Of a stretch of DNA of 64,000 bases, positions 1-8,439 are shown piece after piece. How positions within the stretch are numbered: the stretch's first letter is position 1; each line of letters begins with the position of its first letter. Both the position numbers and the translations under genes were made by a program. Origin of the DNA: Craterilacuibacter sp. RT1T (lineage in GTDB: Bacteria > Pseudomonadota > Gammaproteobacteria > Burkholderiales > Chromobacteriaceae); NCBI RefSeq assembly GCF_023502145.1, contig NZ_JAMFLI010000002.1, positions 1-64,000 of the forward strand, written 5' to 3'. The notes under the pieces were generated by a model. That model did not search any database. It was not told the origin of the DNA and saw nothing but the letters and a program-made list of their open reading frames with translations.

Positions 1-326
1 GGAAAACCCCGGCTTGTGGTTTGTGCCCCTTGTGCTGGCGAAGGCTTGGCGTAAACGGTGCGGATCCTCTGTAATCAACGATATGTGCGCGAGTATTTGA
101 TTCGTTGTACCGGGTCTTTACCAATGTTTAATGGTTTAAACAAAGACCGGCTTGAGGCCTCGCTGCGACCTTTTACCGTGCTATTGGTATTTTAGATAGT
201 GACATCTTCTTGTTTTGCTCCGGCAGTGGCGCTTGTGCGCTATCATGCGCGCGTAGCGCGTGTCCGGGGTCCGGCCTGGGGTTGGGCGGATCTTGCGCAC
301 GCCTTTTCCCTATTTAAGGAGCACGC
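1..326. other. Gene-poor left edge; no assignable gene
   Basis: No convincing coding region is visible before pepE. All three forward frames entering from the left edge hit stops by about position 100, so at most about 32 codons of a truncated upstream gene could be present and I cannot recognise one. Around 110-159 an imperfect hairpin is visible (CCGGGTCTTT paired with AAAGACCGG, one bulge), which could end an upstream transcript, but it has no clear T tract. A purine-rich AAGGAG at about 315-321 is the ribosome binding site of pepE. Confidence 0.5.
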
Positions 327-1052
327 ATGCGTCTGTTACTGTTGTCCAATGCCAAGACCGAGGGGATGGCTTACCTCGAATACGCCATTCCGCACTTTCA
401 GTCTTTCTTCGCCGGCAAAGTCGAGCGTGCGCTGTTTATCCCGTTTGCCAACGCGGCGGGGGACTATCTCGGTTTCGAAGCCAAGGCGGCGGTGGCTCTG
501 GCCCAGGCCGGCATCAAGCTTGAGTCGATCACGCGCTTTGCCGATCCGGTGCAAGCGGTGCGCGAGGCGCAAGCGGTGATTGTCGGTGGCGGCAGCACCT
601 GGAAGCTGTTGCGTGATGTGCGCGCTTTGGGCTTGCTGGAGGCGATACGTGAACGCGTCGCCGGCGGCATGCCTTATGCCGGCTGGAGCGCCGGTGCCAA
701 TCTGGCTTGCCCGACCATTATGACGACCAATGACATGCCCATTTGCGACCCCAAGGGTTTTGATGCGCTGGATTTCATTCCCTTCCAGATTAATCCGCAT
801 TATCTGCATGGCAATCCGCCGGGCTTTAAGGGCGAAACGCGCGAAGAGCGTATCGCTGAATTTGGCAAGCTCAATCCCGATACCTGGGTGGCGGGCATAC
901 GCGAAGGCACGGGCTTTGTCATCGAGGATGGTACGATCCGCATGGTGGGCGAGCTCGATTGCCGCGTATTTAAGGCCGGCACCGAGCCGTGTGAAGTGCC
1001 TGCGAGTGGCGACTTTTCCTTCCTGATGCGCAGCCAGCGTCCTTGCGCCTGA
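327..1052 (+). CDS. pepE: Dipeptidase E (alpha-aspartyl dipeptidase), S51 family
   Basis: Cytoplasmic serine peptidase that hydrolyses dipeptides with N-terminal aspartate. The 241-residue protein has the usual length of PepE. The nucleophile elbow reads GWSAGAN with Ser121. Asp136 and His158 (in INPHYLHG) fall where the Salmonella/E. coli catalytic Asp and His lie. An IVGGGSTWKLL segment at about 85-95 matches the family's glycine-rich motif. The ATG at 327 follows an AAGGAG box at good spacing. It stands alone, about 100 bp before the DUF1345 gene on the same strand. Family assignment is secure; substrate range is inferred from the family. Confidence 0.93.
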   Translation: MRLLLLSNAKTEGMAYLEYAIPHFQSFFAGKVERALFIPFANAAGDYLGFEAKAAVALAQAGIKLESITRFADPVQAVREAQAVIVGGGSTWKLLRDVRALGLLEAIRERVAGGMPYAGWSAGANLACPTIMTTNDMPICDPKGFDALDFIPFQINPHYLHGNPPGFKGETREERIAEFGKLNPDTWVAGIREGTGFVIEDGTIRMVGELDCRVFKAGTEPCEVPASGDFSFLMRSQRPCA

Positions 1053-1154
1053 GTCTCGCTTGAAGCCTGCGCCGCGATGCCCGGCATCGTGGCGCAGGTC
1101 ATGTGATGTCGCAGCAAGTACACTGGGGGCTGACGGATACCGAGCTGGTGTTTT

Positions 1155-1829
1155 ATGGCTAAACAGCATGCCTCGCACAGAGGCGGTTTGATACGGCAAT
1201 TTTTGCAGACCCGTCCGCGTTTGACGCTGGCTTTGCTGGCGGGGATATTGTCTTACTGGTTTTTGCCGGACAGTCTGACGCTGTTGACGCGGGTGCTGCT
1301 GGGCTGGAACGTGACGGCATGGAGCTATCTGCTGGCGCTGTGGACCATGATGCTGCATGCCCGGGTGCAGCATATCCGGCAGGAAGCGCAGCGTCAGGAC
1401 GAGAGCGCGGCCAAGGTGCTGGCACTGGTGTGTGTGGCGACGCTGATGAGCCTGGCGGCCATTGTGCTGGAAATGGCGCTGGCACATGCGCCGGCAGGTG
1501 GCTGGCATCTGACGTTGACCGGGATGACGCTGCTGGGTGCCTGGCTATTGCTGCCGACCTGTTTTGCCGTGCATTACGCCCACCTGTTTTACCTGTCCGG
1601 CGCAGAGCCGCCTTTGCTTGGTTTTCCCGACGCGCCGCCCGAGCCCGATTACTGGGACTTCCTCTATTTTTCTTTCACGATTGCTGCAACCAACCAGACC
1701 GCCGATGTCGCGGTCGCCAGTTCGCGCGTGCGCCGTTTGGTACTGCTGCAAAGCATGCTGTCTTTCGTGTTTAACCTGTTTATTCTGGGTTTATCCATCA
1801 ATCTGGGCGCCGGTTTAATCGGCGGCTAA
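1155..1829 (+). CDS. DUF1345 family inner-membrane protein
   Basis: A 224-residue hydrophobic protein with about five predicted membrane helices (near 20-45, 55-75, 90-110, 120-145 and 195-220). The conserved stretch around 165-185 reads WDFLYFSFTIAATNQTADV, followed by a basic RVRRL segment, a pattern typical of DUF1345 proteins and faintly reminiscent of a pore loop plus following helix. No function is established for the family; an ion-channel-like role would be speculation. It lies between pepE and the flavoprotein gene in the same direction, with gaps that do not force an operon. Confidence 0.75.
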   Translation: MAKQHASHRGGLIRQFLQTRPRLTLALLAGILSYWFLPDSLTLLTRVLLGWNVTAWSYLLALWTMMLHARVQHIRQEAQRQDESAAKVLALVCVATLMSLAAIVLEMALAHAPAGGWHLTLTGMTLLGAWLLLPTCFAVHYAHLFYLSGAEPPLLGFPDAPPEPDYWDFLYFSFTIAATNQTADVAVASSRVRRLVLLQSMLSFVFNLFILGLSINLGAGLIGG

Positions 1830-1905
1830 GCGTCAGCGGAGGAGCCTGCCAGCTGCTAGTCTGCAGCGAGGCAGCACGGGGCTGCCCTTGGTCTGGAGAT
1901 TAAAG

Positions 1906-3291
1906 ATGGCACGTCTTCCTCCGCTGGAGTTTGTCGTGTTGGGTGGTGGTATGGCCGGACGGCGCTTGGCGCGGGATCTGGCGCGCCGTGGCCATCGGGG
2001 CGCCTTGGTCGAATATCATGCTTTTGGCGGCGCCTCGCTGAATGTGGCTTGTCTGCCGGACGCGGTCATGGTGCGCGCGGCGCGCATCGCTCACCAGATG
2101 CGCCAAGGCGCGGCCTGCGGCGTGGGCAGCGGCGTATGTGAAGTGGATCTGGCGCGCCTGTTTGCCTGTATCGGCGAGACGGTTTCTGCCGCCCGCGCCC
2201 ATGATCTTGCCTTGTGGCCGGCAGAAAAGGTCGAGCTGGTGCTGGGGCACGGCCATCTGATTGCGGCGGATACGGTAGAAGTTGCCCTGCAGGACGGTAC
2301 TTTGCGCCGTTTGCGTGCCGAGCGCATTTTCGTGTCCACCGGCTCGGCCGTTAAAGTGCCGGCGGTGGCGGGCCTGGCTGACGCCTGCGCCATGACGCAA
2401 CGCGAACTGATGTGCATGACGCGCCTGCCAGCGCACTTGCTGATTCTGGGCTCCAGTTTCGGTGCGCTGGCCTATGCACAGGCTTTTGCCCGTCTGGGCT
2501 GCGATGTCACCCTGATAGATGAAGCGCCGCGGCTCGCCCGCTTTGAAGATGCGGTATTTTCCGATGCCATTGGCCAGCTATTGCGCCGTGACGGGGTGCG
2601 TCTGTTGACTTCGACTGTTATCGAGCGGGTGCGCGGTATCAGCGGTGCCGGCGTGAGTCTGGAAGCAAGGCAGGGCCGGCAGTTGCTGGAACTGGATGGC
2701 AGCGATATTTTGCTGGCGGGTGCGCGCCGGCCGCTGACGGCCAATTTGGGGCTGGAGGCCCTGGGGGTCGAGTTGGCCGCCGATGGCCGTATCGTGGTGG
2801 ATCAAAGTCTGCAGAGCACGGTGCCCGGCATCTATGCACTGGGTGAGGTGGCCGCGCATCCGCAGCCTGGCCATGCGGTGAGTGACGACGCCCGTGTTGC
2901 TTTGTCGTTGTTTCATCCGCCTTTGCAGCCGGTGCAGGGGCGGGTGTTGCCACGGCTGGCCTTTATTGACCCGGAGTATGCACGCATCGGCCTGAGTGTA
3001 GCCGAGGCAGAGCAGGCCGGGCTGGACGTGCGCGTGTTGAGTCTGGCCATGGATGCGGTCACGCGGGCCTGGGCCGAGGGCGAAACCAGCGGCCTGATGC
3101 AGGCGGTGATTGCTGCCGATAGCGATACGCTGCTGGGCTTTGCCATGCTGGGCGTGGGCGCGGGCGAGGTGGTGTCGGTGGTACAAATGGCGATGCAGGC
3201 GGGCTTGCCCTACACCGCGCTGGCCAATACGCCACTGGCACACCCCACCGCATCCGAGGCGCTAAACACCCTGTTTGCCCAGGCGGGCTAA
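1906..3291 (+). CDS. FAD-dependent pyridine nucleotide-disulfide oxidoreductase, single-cysteine variant
   Basis: Class I flavoprotein disulfide reductase fold (lipoamide dehydrogenase/mercuric reductase type), 461 residues. The FAD-binding motif GGGMAG is at 13-18, a second Rossmann motif (ILGSSFGALAYA) near 184 should bind NAD(P)H, and the C-terminal HPTASE (His446, Glu451) is the dimer-interface acid/base pair. The redox box normally written CxxxxC reads GGASLNVACLPD: position 44 is Ser and only Cys49 remains. Lys of the usual PSK is also missing. The ATG at 1906 is preferred over an in-frame TTG at 1888 because GGAGA at 1895-1899 is spaced correctly for it. It may act through one cysteine, or as a non-disulfide NAD(P)H oxidase or transhydrogenase-like enzyme; the exact substrate is unknown. 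Confidence 0.85.
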   Translation: MARLPPLEFVVLGGGMAGRRLARDLARRGHRGALVEYHAFGGASLNVACLPDAVMVRAARIAHQMRQGAACGVGSGVCEVDLARLFACIGETVSAARAHDLALWPAEKVELVLGHGHLIAADTVEVALQDGTLRRLRAERIFVSTGSAVKVPAVAGLADACAMTQRELMCMTRLPAHLLILGSSFGALAYAQAFARLGCDVTLIDEAPRLARFEDAVFSDAIGQLLRRDGVRLLTSTVIERVRGISGAGVSLEARQGRQLLELDGSDILLAGARRPLTANLGLEALGVELAADGRIVVDQSLQSTVPGIYALGEVAAHPQPGHAVSDDARVALSLFHPPLQPVQGRVLPRLAFIDPEYARIGLSVAEAEQAGLDVRVLSLAMDAVTRAWAEGETSGLMQAVIAADSDTLLGFAMLGVGAGEVVSVVQMAMQAGLPYTALANTPLAHPTASEALNTLFAQAG

Positions 3292-3307
3292 GCGCGGAGC
3301 GGCCAGC

Positions 3308-4108
3308 TTAGACCCGAAGTGCCGCCATCAATCCCATGACCAGTACAAAGCAGGTCACGCCCACCAGAATCAGATTGAGCATGCGCTCGCGCTCCAGTTT
3401 GACGGTGGCGTGCTCTTTTTTGGAGTTGGCACGCGACAGGTGCTGTTCCAGTTCGCTGCAGTGGCTGGCCTGACTGGCCAGTGTATCCAGCAGGCGTTCG
3501 CAGTCCAGGCGGCGAACGGTTTCGCTATCCCATACGCCCAGTAACTGACTGGCCTTGGCCTTGAAGTAGCGGCCGCTGCGCTGTTCGATATCAAACCATT
3601 CAAAGTCAAAACCCTGAGTCGCGTAATAGCCGTTGCGCCGCAAACGGGCTTCTTCATTGGCGGCATCTTCTGCGCGCAACAAGCCTCCCTTGATGCTGTA
3701 GTCCGGATAGCGGGCTTTGGCCCAGACTATCGTCTGGGCAAACAGATAGGCCGGCAGACCTTTGCCGGCTAGCGTCTCCAGCACTTGTACGCCGTACTCC
3801 GGCCCGAAGCTGATGCTGCTACTGGCGTGGTCGACCCAAACTTCGGCGCTGTGGTAGCCGTTGTGCCATTCGGCGGCTTCGCCTTGCAGCAAGGTCCATT
3901 CGCTGCCGCGGGCACTGGCATGGGCGCGTATCTGCACCTTGAAATAATCGGCTTGCTCCGTGCGCGCCTGCAGCTTGCGTTCGACGGCATAAATCGGGTC
4001 GCCGCTACCGGCCAGAATCAAAATGGATTCGGACTGGACTTCAGCCTGACTGGCAAGCGCGCTGGCGCGAATGGGCGCGGAGGTCGGAGTGCTGGCTGAG
4101 CTGTTCAT
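3308..4108 (-). CDS. Tail-anchored protein with GNAT-like domain
   Basis: A 266-residue protein I do not recognise by name. After a Ser/Ala-rich start, residues about 25-185 resemble an acetyltransferase fold. A GKGLP turn sits where GNATs have the acetyl-CoA loop, and EARLRRNGYYATQGFDFEW matches the family's late 'R..fY...GF' strand. The acetyl-CoA loop is not canonical, so catalysis is doubtful. Residues about 200-240 are heptad-like and charged (probable coiled coil). The last 24 residues form one hydrophobic helix ending in RV, suggesting a C-terminal membrane anchor with the rest in the cytoplasm. It converges on the flavoprotein gene and is divergent from the efflux operon at 4281, so the two share a 172-bp promoter region. 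Confidence 0.55.
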   Translation of the reverse strand: MNSSASTPTSAPIRASALASQAEVQSESILILAGSGDPIYAVERKLQARTEQADYFKVQIRAHASARGSEWTLLQGEAAEWHNGYHSAEVWVDHASSSISFGPEYGVQVLETLAGKGLPAYLFAQTIVWAKARYPDYSIKGGLLRAEDAANEEARLRRNGYYATQGFDFEWFDIEQRSGRYFKAKASQLLGVWDSETVRRLDCERLLDTLASQASHCSELEQHLSRANSKKEHATVKLERERMLNLILVGVTCFVLVMGLMAALRV

Positions 4109-4280
4109 CGCAGGGAGAGGGCTTAAAAGTCGGAGCGGAGTATTTTAAATTATCCCCGCTGAGATGATCGACTAATTTGATGATTTATTTTGTCTAATGC
4201 CGTTGGCGCAGCTGAGCGCGGGCAGCACCATATTTATCATCTAGGATGGAGAAATACTTGCAACCATAAGCATAAACATA

Positions 4281-5711
4281 ATGGCTGAATTGTCGACATC
4301 TGCCCCCCGTGCCGCACTGTGTAGTGTGCTTGTGTGCATCTTGGTGGGGTGTGCCAGTCCTGTGTCGCCGGCACCGCCGGTGTTAGAGGCGAAGGCTTTG
4401 TCCTTACAGTCGCTGGCGCAGTCACCGGCATTTGCCCGTGGCAACTGGTGGCAGGGTTTACAAGAGCCGGCGCTCAACAAGCTGCTGGAGCAGGCCCTGG
4501 CTGCCCATCCGCGTTTGACCCTGGCCTCGGCGCGTGAGGCAGGTGCGCGTGCCCGTCAAGCCATTGCGGCCAGCGCGCATGGTCCGTTTGTTTCGGCTAA
4601 TGCCTCGTGGAACCGCCAGCGTTACAGTAGTGACGCGCTGGTGCCGCCCCCCATTGCCGGTTCCTGGCAAAACCTGTCCGAGTTGGGCTTAAGCCTGGAC
4701 TACCGCTTTGATGTGTGGGGCCGTGTGCGCGAGCGCGTGACGGCAGCAGCCGGCGCGCAAGCCGCGGCGCATTTGCAGCAGGACAGTGCCAGACTATGGC
4801 TGCAAAGCGAGGTGGTGAGCCAGTTTGTACAATGGCGCGCCGCACAGCAAGAGCTGGCGCTGGCGCAAGAGGCGCTCAGGCTGTCAGAAAGTCTGGCCAG
4901 ACAAGATAAAACCCTTAAGCGCGCAGGTTTGGTCAGTCTGGATGCCTTATCCGAGCGTGATGCCATGCTGGCTGCCCGGCGTAGCGATGTAAGTGCGGCG
5001 CAAAGCCGGCTGCTGGGGGCCCGCGCTGCGCTTGGGGCGCTGACGCTGAGCGATGCGGCCAGTCTTGACGCATTGCCAGCCGCTGCCTTGCCGTTATGGC
5101 CTATTGAAACAGCGGGTTTAACGCTGAACCAGATTGCTCCGCGGGCAGAGCTGCGCGCTGCCCGTTTCCAGATGGAGGGCGCGGCGGCACAAGTGCGTGC
5201 CGCCCGTGCCGATTTTTACCCCGATATTTCCCTGTCCGCCCTGATTGGTCTGTCGACGCTCAGTAGTGCCACGCTATTTGATGCGCGCTCGCGCGGTTTG
5301 TCTCTGACGCCGGCCATCAGCCTGCCGCTGTTTCAAGCCGGTGCCTTGCAAGGTGCACTGGATTTGCAACAGGCCGCTTACGCCGAGGCGATCGCAAGCT
5401 ACAACCAGACCCTGCTCGATATTGCCCGCGAAAGCGCGACGGCGCTGGCCTCGCAGCAAGGCGCGCTGCACGCCGAGTCTGACGCGCGCCTGGGCGAGCG
5501 CGCCGCGCAGGCACTGGCCGCCAGTGCTCAGCTGCGCCAGCGCGCGGGCCTTGCTCCCGCCAGCGAGCCTTTGCAGGCCGGTCTGACGCTTGTTGATGCC
5601 CGCTTGGGTCTGGTGCAGGCGCATCGTGCACGGCTGATGGCACAAACCGCGCTGGTCCGGGCCATGGGCAGTGGCGCGCTGGACAATACCTTCAAGAAAG
5701 AAAACTTATGA
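4281..5711 (+). CDS. Outer-membrane efflux lipoprotein, NodT/OprM type
   Basis: TolC-like outer-membrane factor forming the exit duct of a tripartite drug exporter. The 476-residue protein begins with a lipoprotein signal; the lipobox LVGC puts the acylated cysteine at residue 24. The mature part holds two repeated outer-membrane efflux domains rich in Ala/Gln heptads (roughly 60-270 and 275-465), with the family's periodic LRAARFQMEGAAAQVRAAR segment in the second. It overlaps the next gene by 4 bp (ATGA), so the three genes are translationally coupled. No TetR or MarR regulator lies beside it; the divergent neighbour is the tail-anchored protein. Substrate cannot be read from the sequence. 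Confidence 0.92.
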   Translation: MAELSTSAPRAALCSVLVCILVGCASPVSPAPPVLEAKALSLQSLAQSPAFARGNWWQGLQEPALNKLLEQALAAHPRLTLASAREAGARARQAIAASAHGPFVSANASWNRQRYSSDALVPPPIAGSWQNLSELGLSLDYRFDVWGRVRERVTAAAGAQAAAHLQQDSARLWLQSEVVSQFVQWRAAQQELALAQEALRLSESLARQDKTLKRAGLVSLDALSERDAMLAARRSDVSAAQSRLLGARAALGALTLSDAASLDALPAAALPLWPIETAGLTLNQIAPRAELRAARFQMEGAAAQVRAARADFYPDISLSALIGLSTLSSATLFDARSRGLSLTPAISLPLFQAGALQGALDLQQAAYAEAIASYNQTLLDIARESATALASQQGALHAESDARLGERAAQALAASAQLRQRAGLAPASEPLQAGLTLVDARLGLVQAHRARLMAQTALVRAMGSGALDNTFKKENL

Positions 5712-6874
5712 GTGAAACTGTGGTGGTCGATAGCAAGCGCCGCCGGCGCGCCTTGTCGTTGGCGGTTTTGTTACTGCTCTTGCTGGCCCTTGCCGTCGCG
5801 CTTTACTGGCTGCTGGTGTTGCGCTTTGAGGAAAGTACCGATGACGCTTATGTTGCCGCTTATGTGACACAGATAGACGCACGGGTAGGCGGCACGGTCA
5901 GTGCGGTATATGTGCACAATACTGACTCGGTCAGGGCGGGGGATTTATTGGTGCAACTGGATGCCAGCGATGCCCGGCTTGCGCTGGCACGGGCCGAGTC
6001 GGCATTGGCGCGTGCGGTGCGTGGCGCACAAGGCTCGCAGCAGCAAGTCAGCCAACTGGCCGCCGAAATCAAGGGGCGCGAGGCGGCATTGGTTCAGGCC
6101 AGGGGCGACCTTGCGCGCCGGCGCATTGCGATCGAGGGGCAGGCCGTCAGTCATGAAGCCCTGCAGCATGCCGAACAGGGCGTCGCCGCAGCCGAGGCGG
6201 CCCTGCAGGCTAGCCGTGCGGCCTGGCAAGCGGCGCGCAGCCAGGTAGTAGGCGGTGTGGTCAGCGATTATCCCGAGGTGAGCGCCGCGGCCGATGCGCT
6301 ACGGGAGGCATGGCTGAATCGCGAGCGCACCGCTATCCGTGCGCCGATTCAGGGGCAGGTAGCCAAGCGTGCGGTGGCGCTGGGTTCGCAAGTCGCACCA
6401 GGCTCGCCCTTGCTGGCACTGGTGCCGCTGTCTACGGTCTGGGTTGATGCCAATCTGAAAGAAACGCAGCTGGAAAACCTGCGCATCGGTCAGCCGGTGA
6501 CGCTGACCGCCGATATTTACGGCAGTTCAGTCAAGTATCGCGGCACGGTCGCCGGCCTGTCGCCGGGTACCGGTAGCGTGTTTTCGCTACTGCCGCCGGA
6601 GAACGCCAATGGCGACTGGATCAAGATCGTGCAGCGCCTGCCGGTGCGCATTACGCTGGACGCCAGGCAATTAGCCGAGCATCCCCTGCAAGTGGGCTTG
6701 TCGATGTCGGTAACGGTGGATACGCATGCACGCGACGGACAAAGGCTGGCAGCCGTGCGCCGCGGTGCGCCAGTAGAAGCGACTGATTTATACGATGTCT
6801 CGCTGGAGCAGGCTAACCGTCATATTGATGCGGTGATCAAGGCCAATTTGCTTGGCAAGGGTGAGGCAGAGTGA
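5708..6874 (+). CDS. HlyD-family membrane fusion protein, EmrA type
   Basis: Periplasmic adaptor linking the inner-membrane pump to the outer-membrane duct. The 388-residue protein has one N-terminal membrane helix (about 16-38) preceded by basic residues. Next comes the first lipoyl half with TDDAYVAAYVTQIDARVGG at about 46-64, an alpha-helical hairpin (about 95-205), the second lipoyl half containing IRAPIQGQVAKRAV at about 213-226, and a beta-barrel domain. This order is typical of EmrA rather than AcrA, as there is no lipoprotein signal. The start ATG overlaps the upstream stop, and its stop overlaps the GTG of the pump gene. Confidence 0.92.
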   Translation: MSETVVVDSKRRRRALSLAVLLLLLLALAVALYWLLVLRFEESTDDAYVAAYVTQIDARVGGTVSAVYVHNTDSVRAGDLLVQLDASDARLALARAESALARAVRGAQGSQQQVSQLAAEIKGREAALVQARGDLARRRIAIEGQAVSHEALQHAEQGVAAAEAALQASRAAWQAARSQVVGGVVSDYPEVSAAADALREAWLNRERTAIRAPIQGQVAKRAVALGSQVAPGSPLLALVPLSTVWVDANLKETQLENLRIGQPVTLTADIYGSSVKYRGTVAGLSPGTGSVFSLLPPENANGDWIKIVQRLPVRITLDARQLAEHPLQVGLSMSVTVDTHARDGQRLAAVRRGAPVEATDLYDVSLEQANRHIDAVIKANLLGKGEAE

Positions 6875-8409
6875 AAACCATCCCGCCCTTGCAAGGCGCT
6901 GCGCGGGTATGGGCGACGACCGCACTGGCGCTGGCCACTTTTATGCAGGTGCTGGACACGACGATCACCAATGTCGCCATTCCCACCATCTCGGGCGATC
7001 TGGGCGCCTCGGTCACCGAGGGCACCTGGGTGATTACCTCGTTCGGTGTCGCCAATGCCATTTCGGTGCTGCTGTCCGGCTGGGTGGCGCGGCGCTTTGG
7101 CGAAGTGCGCGTGTTTATGGTGGCCACGCTGGGCTTTGTGTTGACATCGTTTCTCTCCGGTATGGCGCCCTCGCTTGGCCTGCTGATTCTGTTCCGTGTG
7201 CTGCAGGGCTTGTTGGCCGGCCCGCTGATTCCACTGTCGCAAAGCCTGCTTTTGGCAAGCTATCCACCCGAAAAAAAGACGCTGGCACTGGCCTTGTGGG
7301 CGATGACCGTGATTCTCGCCCCCATTGTCGGGCCGATTTTAGGTGGCTGGATTACCGATAACTGGGTATGGGGCGGGATCTTCTTTATCAATGTACCGGT
7401 CGGCCTGTTTGTCGCCGCCGTAGCCCTGTGGCAACTGCGCGGACGGGAAACCGAGACCCAGACCCAACCGGTGGACAAGGTCGGGCTGGTGTTGCTGGTG
7501 ATAACCATCAGTGCGTTTCAGATCATGCTGGATCTGGGCAATCAGGATGAGTGGTTCAGCTCCACGCGCATTATCACGCTGGCTATTATCGCGGCCGTGG
7601 GCTTGCTGTTTCTCTTGCTATGGGAGCGTGACGAAGCGTATCCGGTGCTGGATCTGGCGCTGTTTCGCCAGCGCAATTTCACCGTGGGGGCACTAAGCCT
7701 GAGTCTGGGTTATCTGATGTATTTCGGTTCCATCTTGCTCTTGCCTTTGCTGATGCAGGAAAACCTTGGCTATACCGCGACGCAAGCCGGGCTTGCGCTG
7801 GCACCCGTGGGGCTGTTGCCGGTCATTTTGTCGCCGCTGATCGGGCGCTTTTCCAATCGCATCGACTTGCGTCTGCTGGTGACGCTGGCCTTTGCCGTGT
7901 TTGCCGCTTGCTATTACTGGCGCACCTTCTATACGCCGGCCATTAGCTTTGGCTGGCTGGCATGGCCGCAGCTGGTGCAGGGCATCGGTGTCGCCTGTTT
8001 TTTCATGCCCCTGACCGCCATTACCCTGTCCGGCCTGCCGCCCGAGCGCATTGCCTCGGCGGCCAGCATGTCGAATTTCATGCGGACCATGTCCGGCACC
8101 ATAGGCGTCTCGCTGGTGACCGCCTTGTGGGACAACATGGAAAAAGTGCATCACGTCAATCTGGTGCAACAGATCAATCCCTATCACCCGGTTGCTCAAA
8201 ACAGTCTGGCCGCGTTGCAGGCGCAGGGCTTTTCTACGGCGCAAGCGCTGGGGCTGATTAACCAGCAGATTACCCAGCGCAGTTATTTCATGTCGGCAAC
8301 CGATATCTTTTACCTGTTTGCCGTGTTGTTCCTGTTGTTGATTGGCTTGGTATGGCTGGCACGCGGCCCGTTTAGCGAGAAGCCGGCGGATGCAGGGGAG
8401 CCGGGCTAG
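6871..8409 (+). CDS. DHA2-family MFS multidrug exporter, EmrB type
   Basis: Proton-driven inner-membrane drug exporter of 512 residues with about 14 predicted membrane helices. Family signs include LDTTITNVAIPTIS in the first helix (acidic Asp of motif D1), GWVARRFGEVR as loop 2-3 motif A, and the antiporter motif C region around PIVGPILGGWITD. It starts at GTG 6871, in a 4-bp overlap with the fusion protein gene, making lipoprotein, EmrA-like and EmrB-like one operon. The ligand is not predictable. The PagL-like gene follows after 30 bp and is probably co-transcribed. Confidence 0.93.
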   Translation: MKTIPPLQGAARVWATTALALATFMQVLDTTITNVAIPTISGDLGASVTEGTWVITSFGVANAISVLLSGWVARRFGEVRVFMVATLGFVLTSFLSGMAPSLGLLILFRVLQGLLAGPLIPLSQSLLLASYPPEKKTLALALWAMTVILAPIVGPILGGWITDNWVWGGIFFINVPVGLFVAAVALWQLRGRETETQTQPVDKVGLVLLVITISAFQIMLDLGNQDEWFSSTRIITLAIIAAVGLLFLLLWERDEAYPVLDLALFRQRNFTVGALSLSLGYLMYFGSILLLPLLMQENLGYTATQAGLALAPVGLLPVILSPLIGRFSNRIDLRLLVTLAFAVFAACYYWRTFYTPAISFGWLAWPQLVQGIGVACFFMPLTAITLSGLPPERIASAASMSNFMRTMSGTIGVSLVTALWDNMEKVHHVNLVQQINPYHPVAQNSLAALQAQGFSTAQALGLINQQITQRSYFMSATDIFYLFAVLFLLLIGLVWLARGPFSEKPADAGEPG

Positions 8410-8439
8410 TGTCTCGGTGGCTCATTCATGGGAGGTATG

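Noticed and set aside
336-1508. A 390-codon minus-strand open frame
   Set aside because: It is antisense to pepE and DUF1345 genes and is rich in His, Gln and Arg, as expected of a shadow frame.
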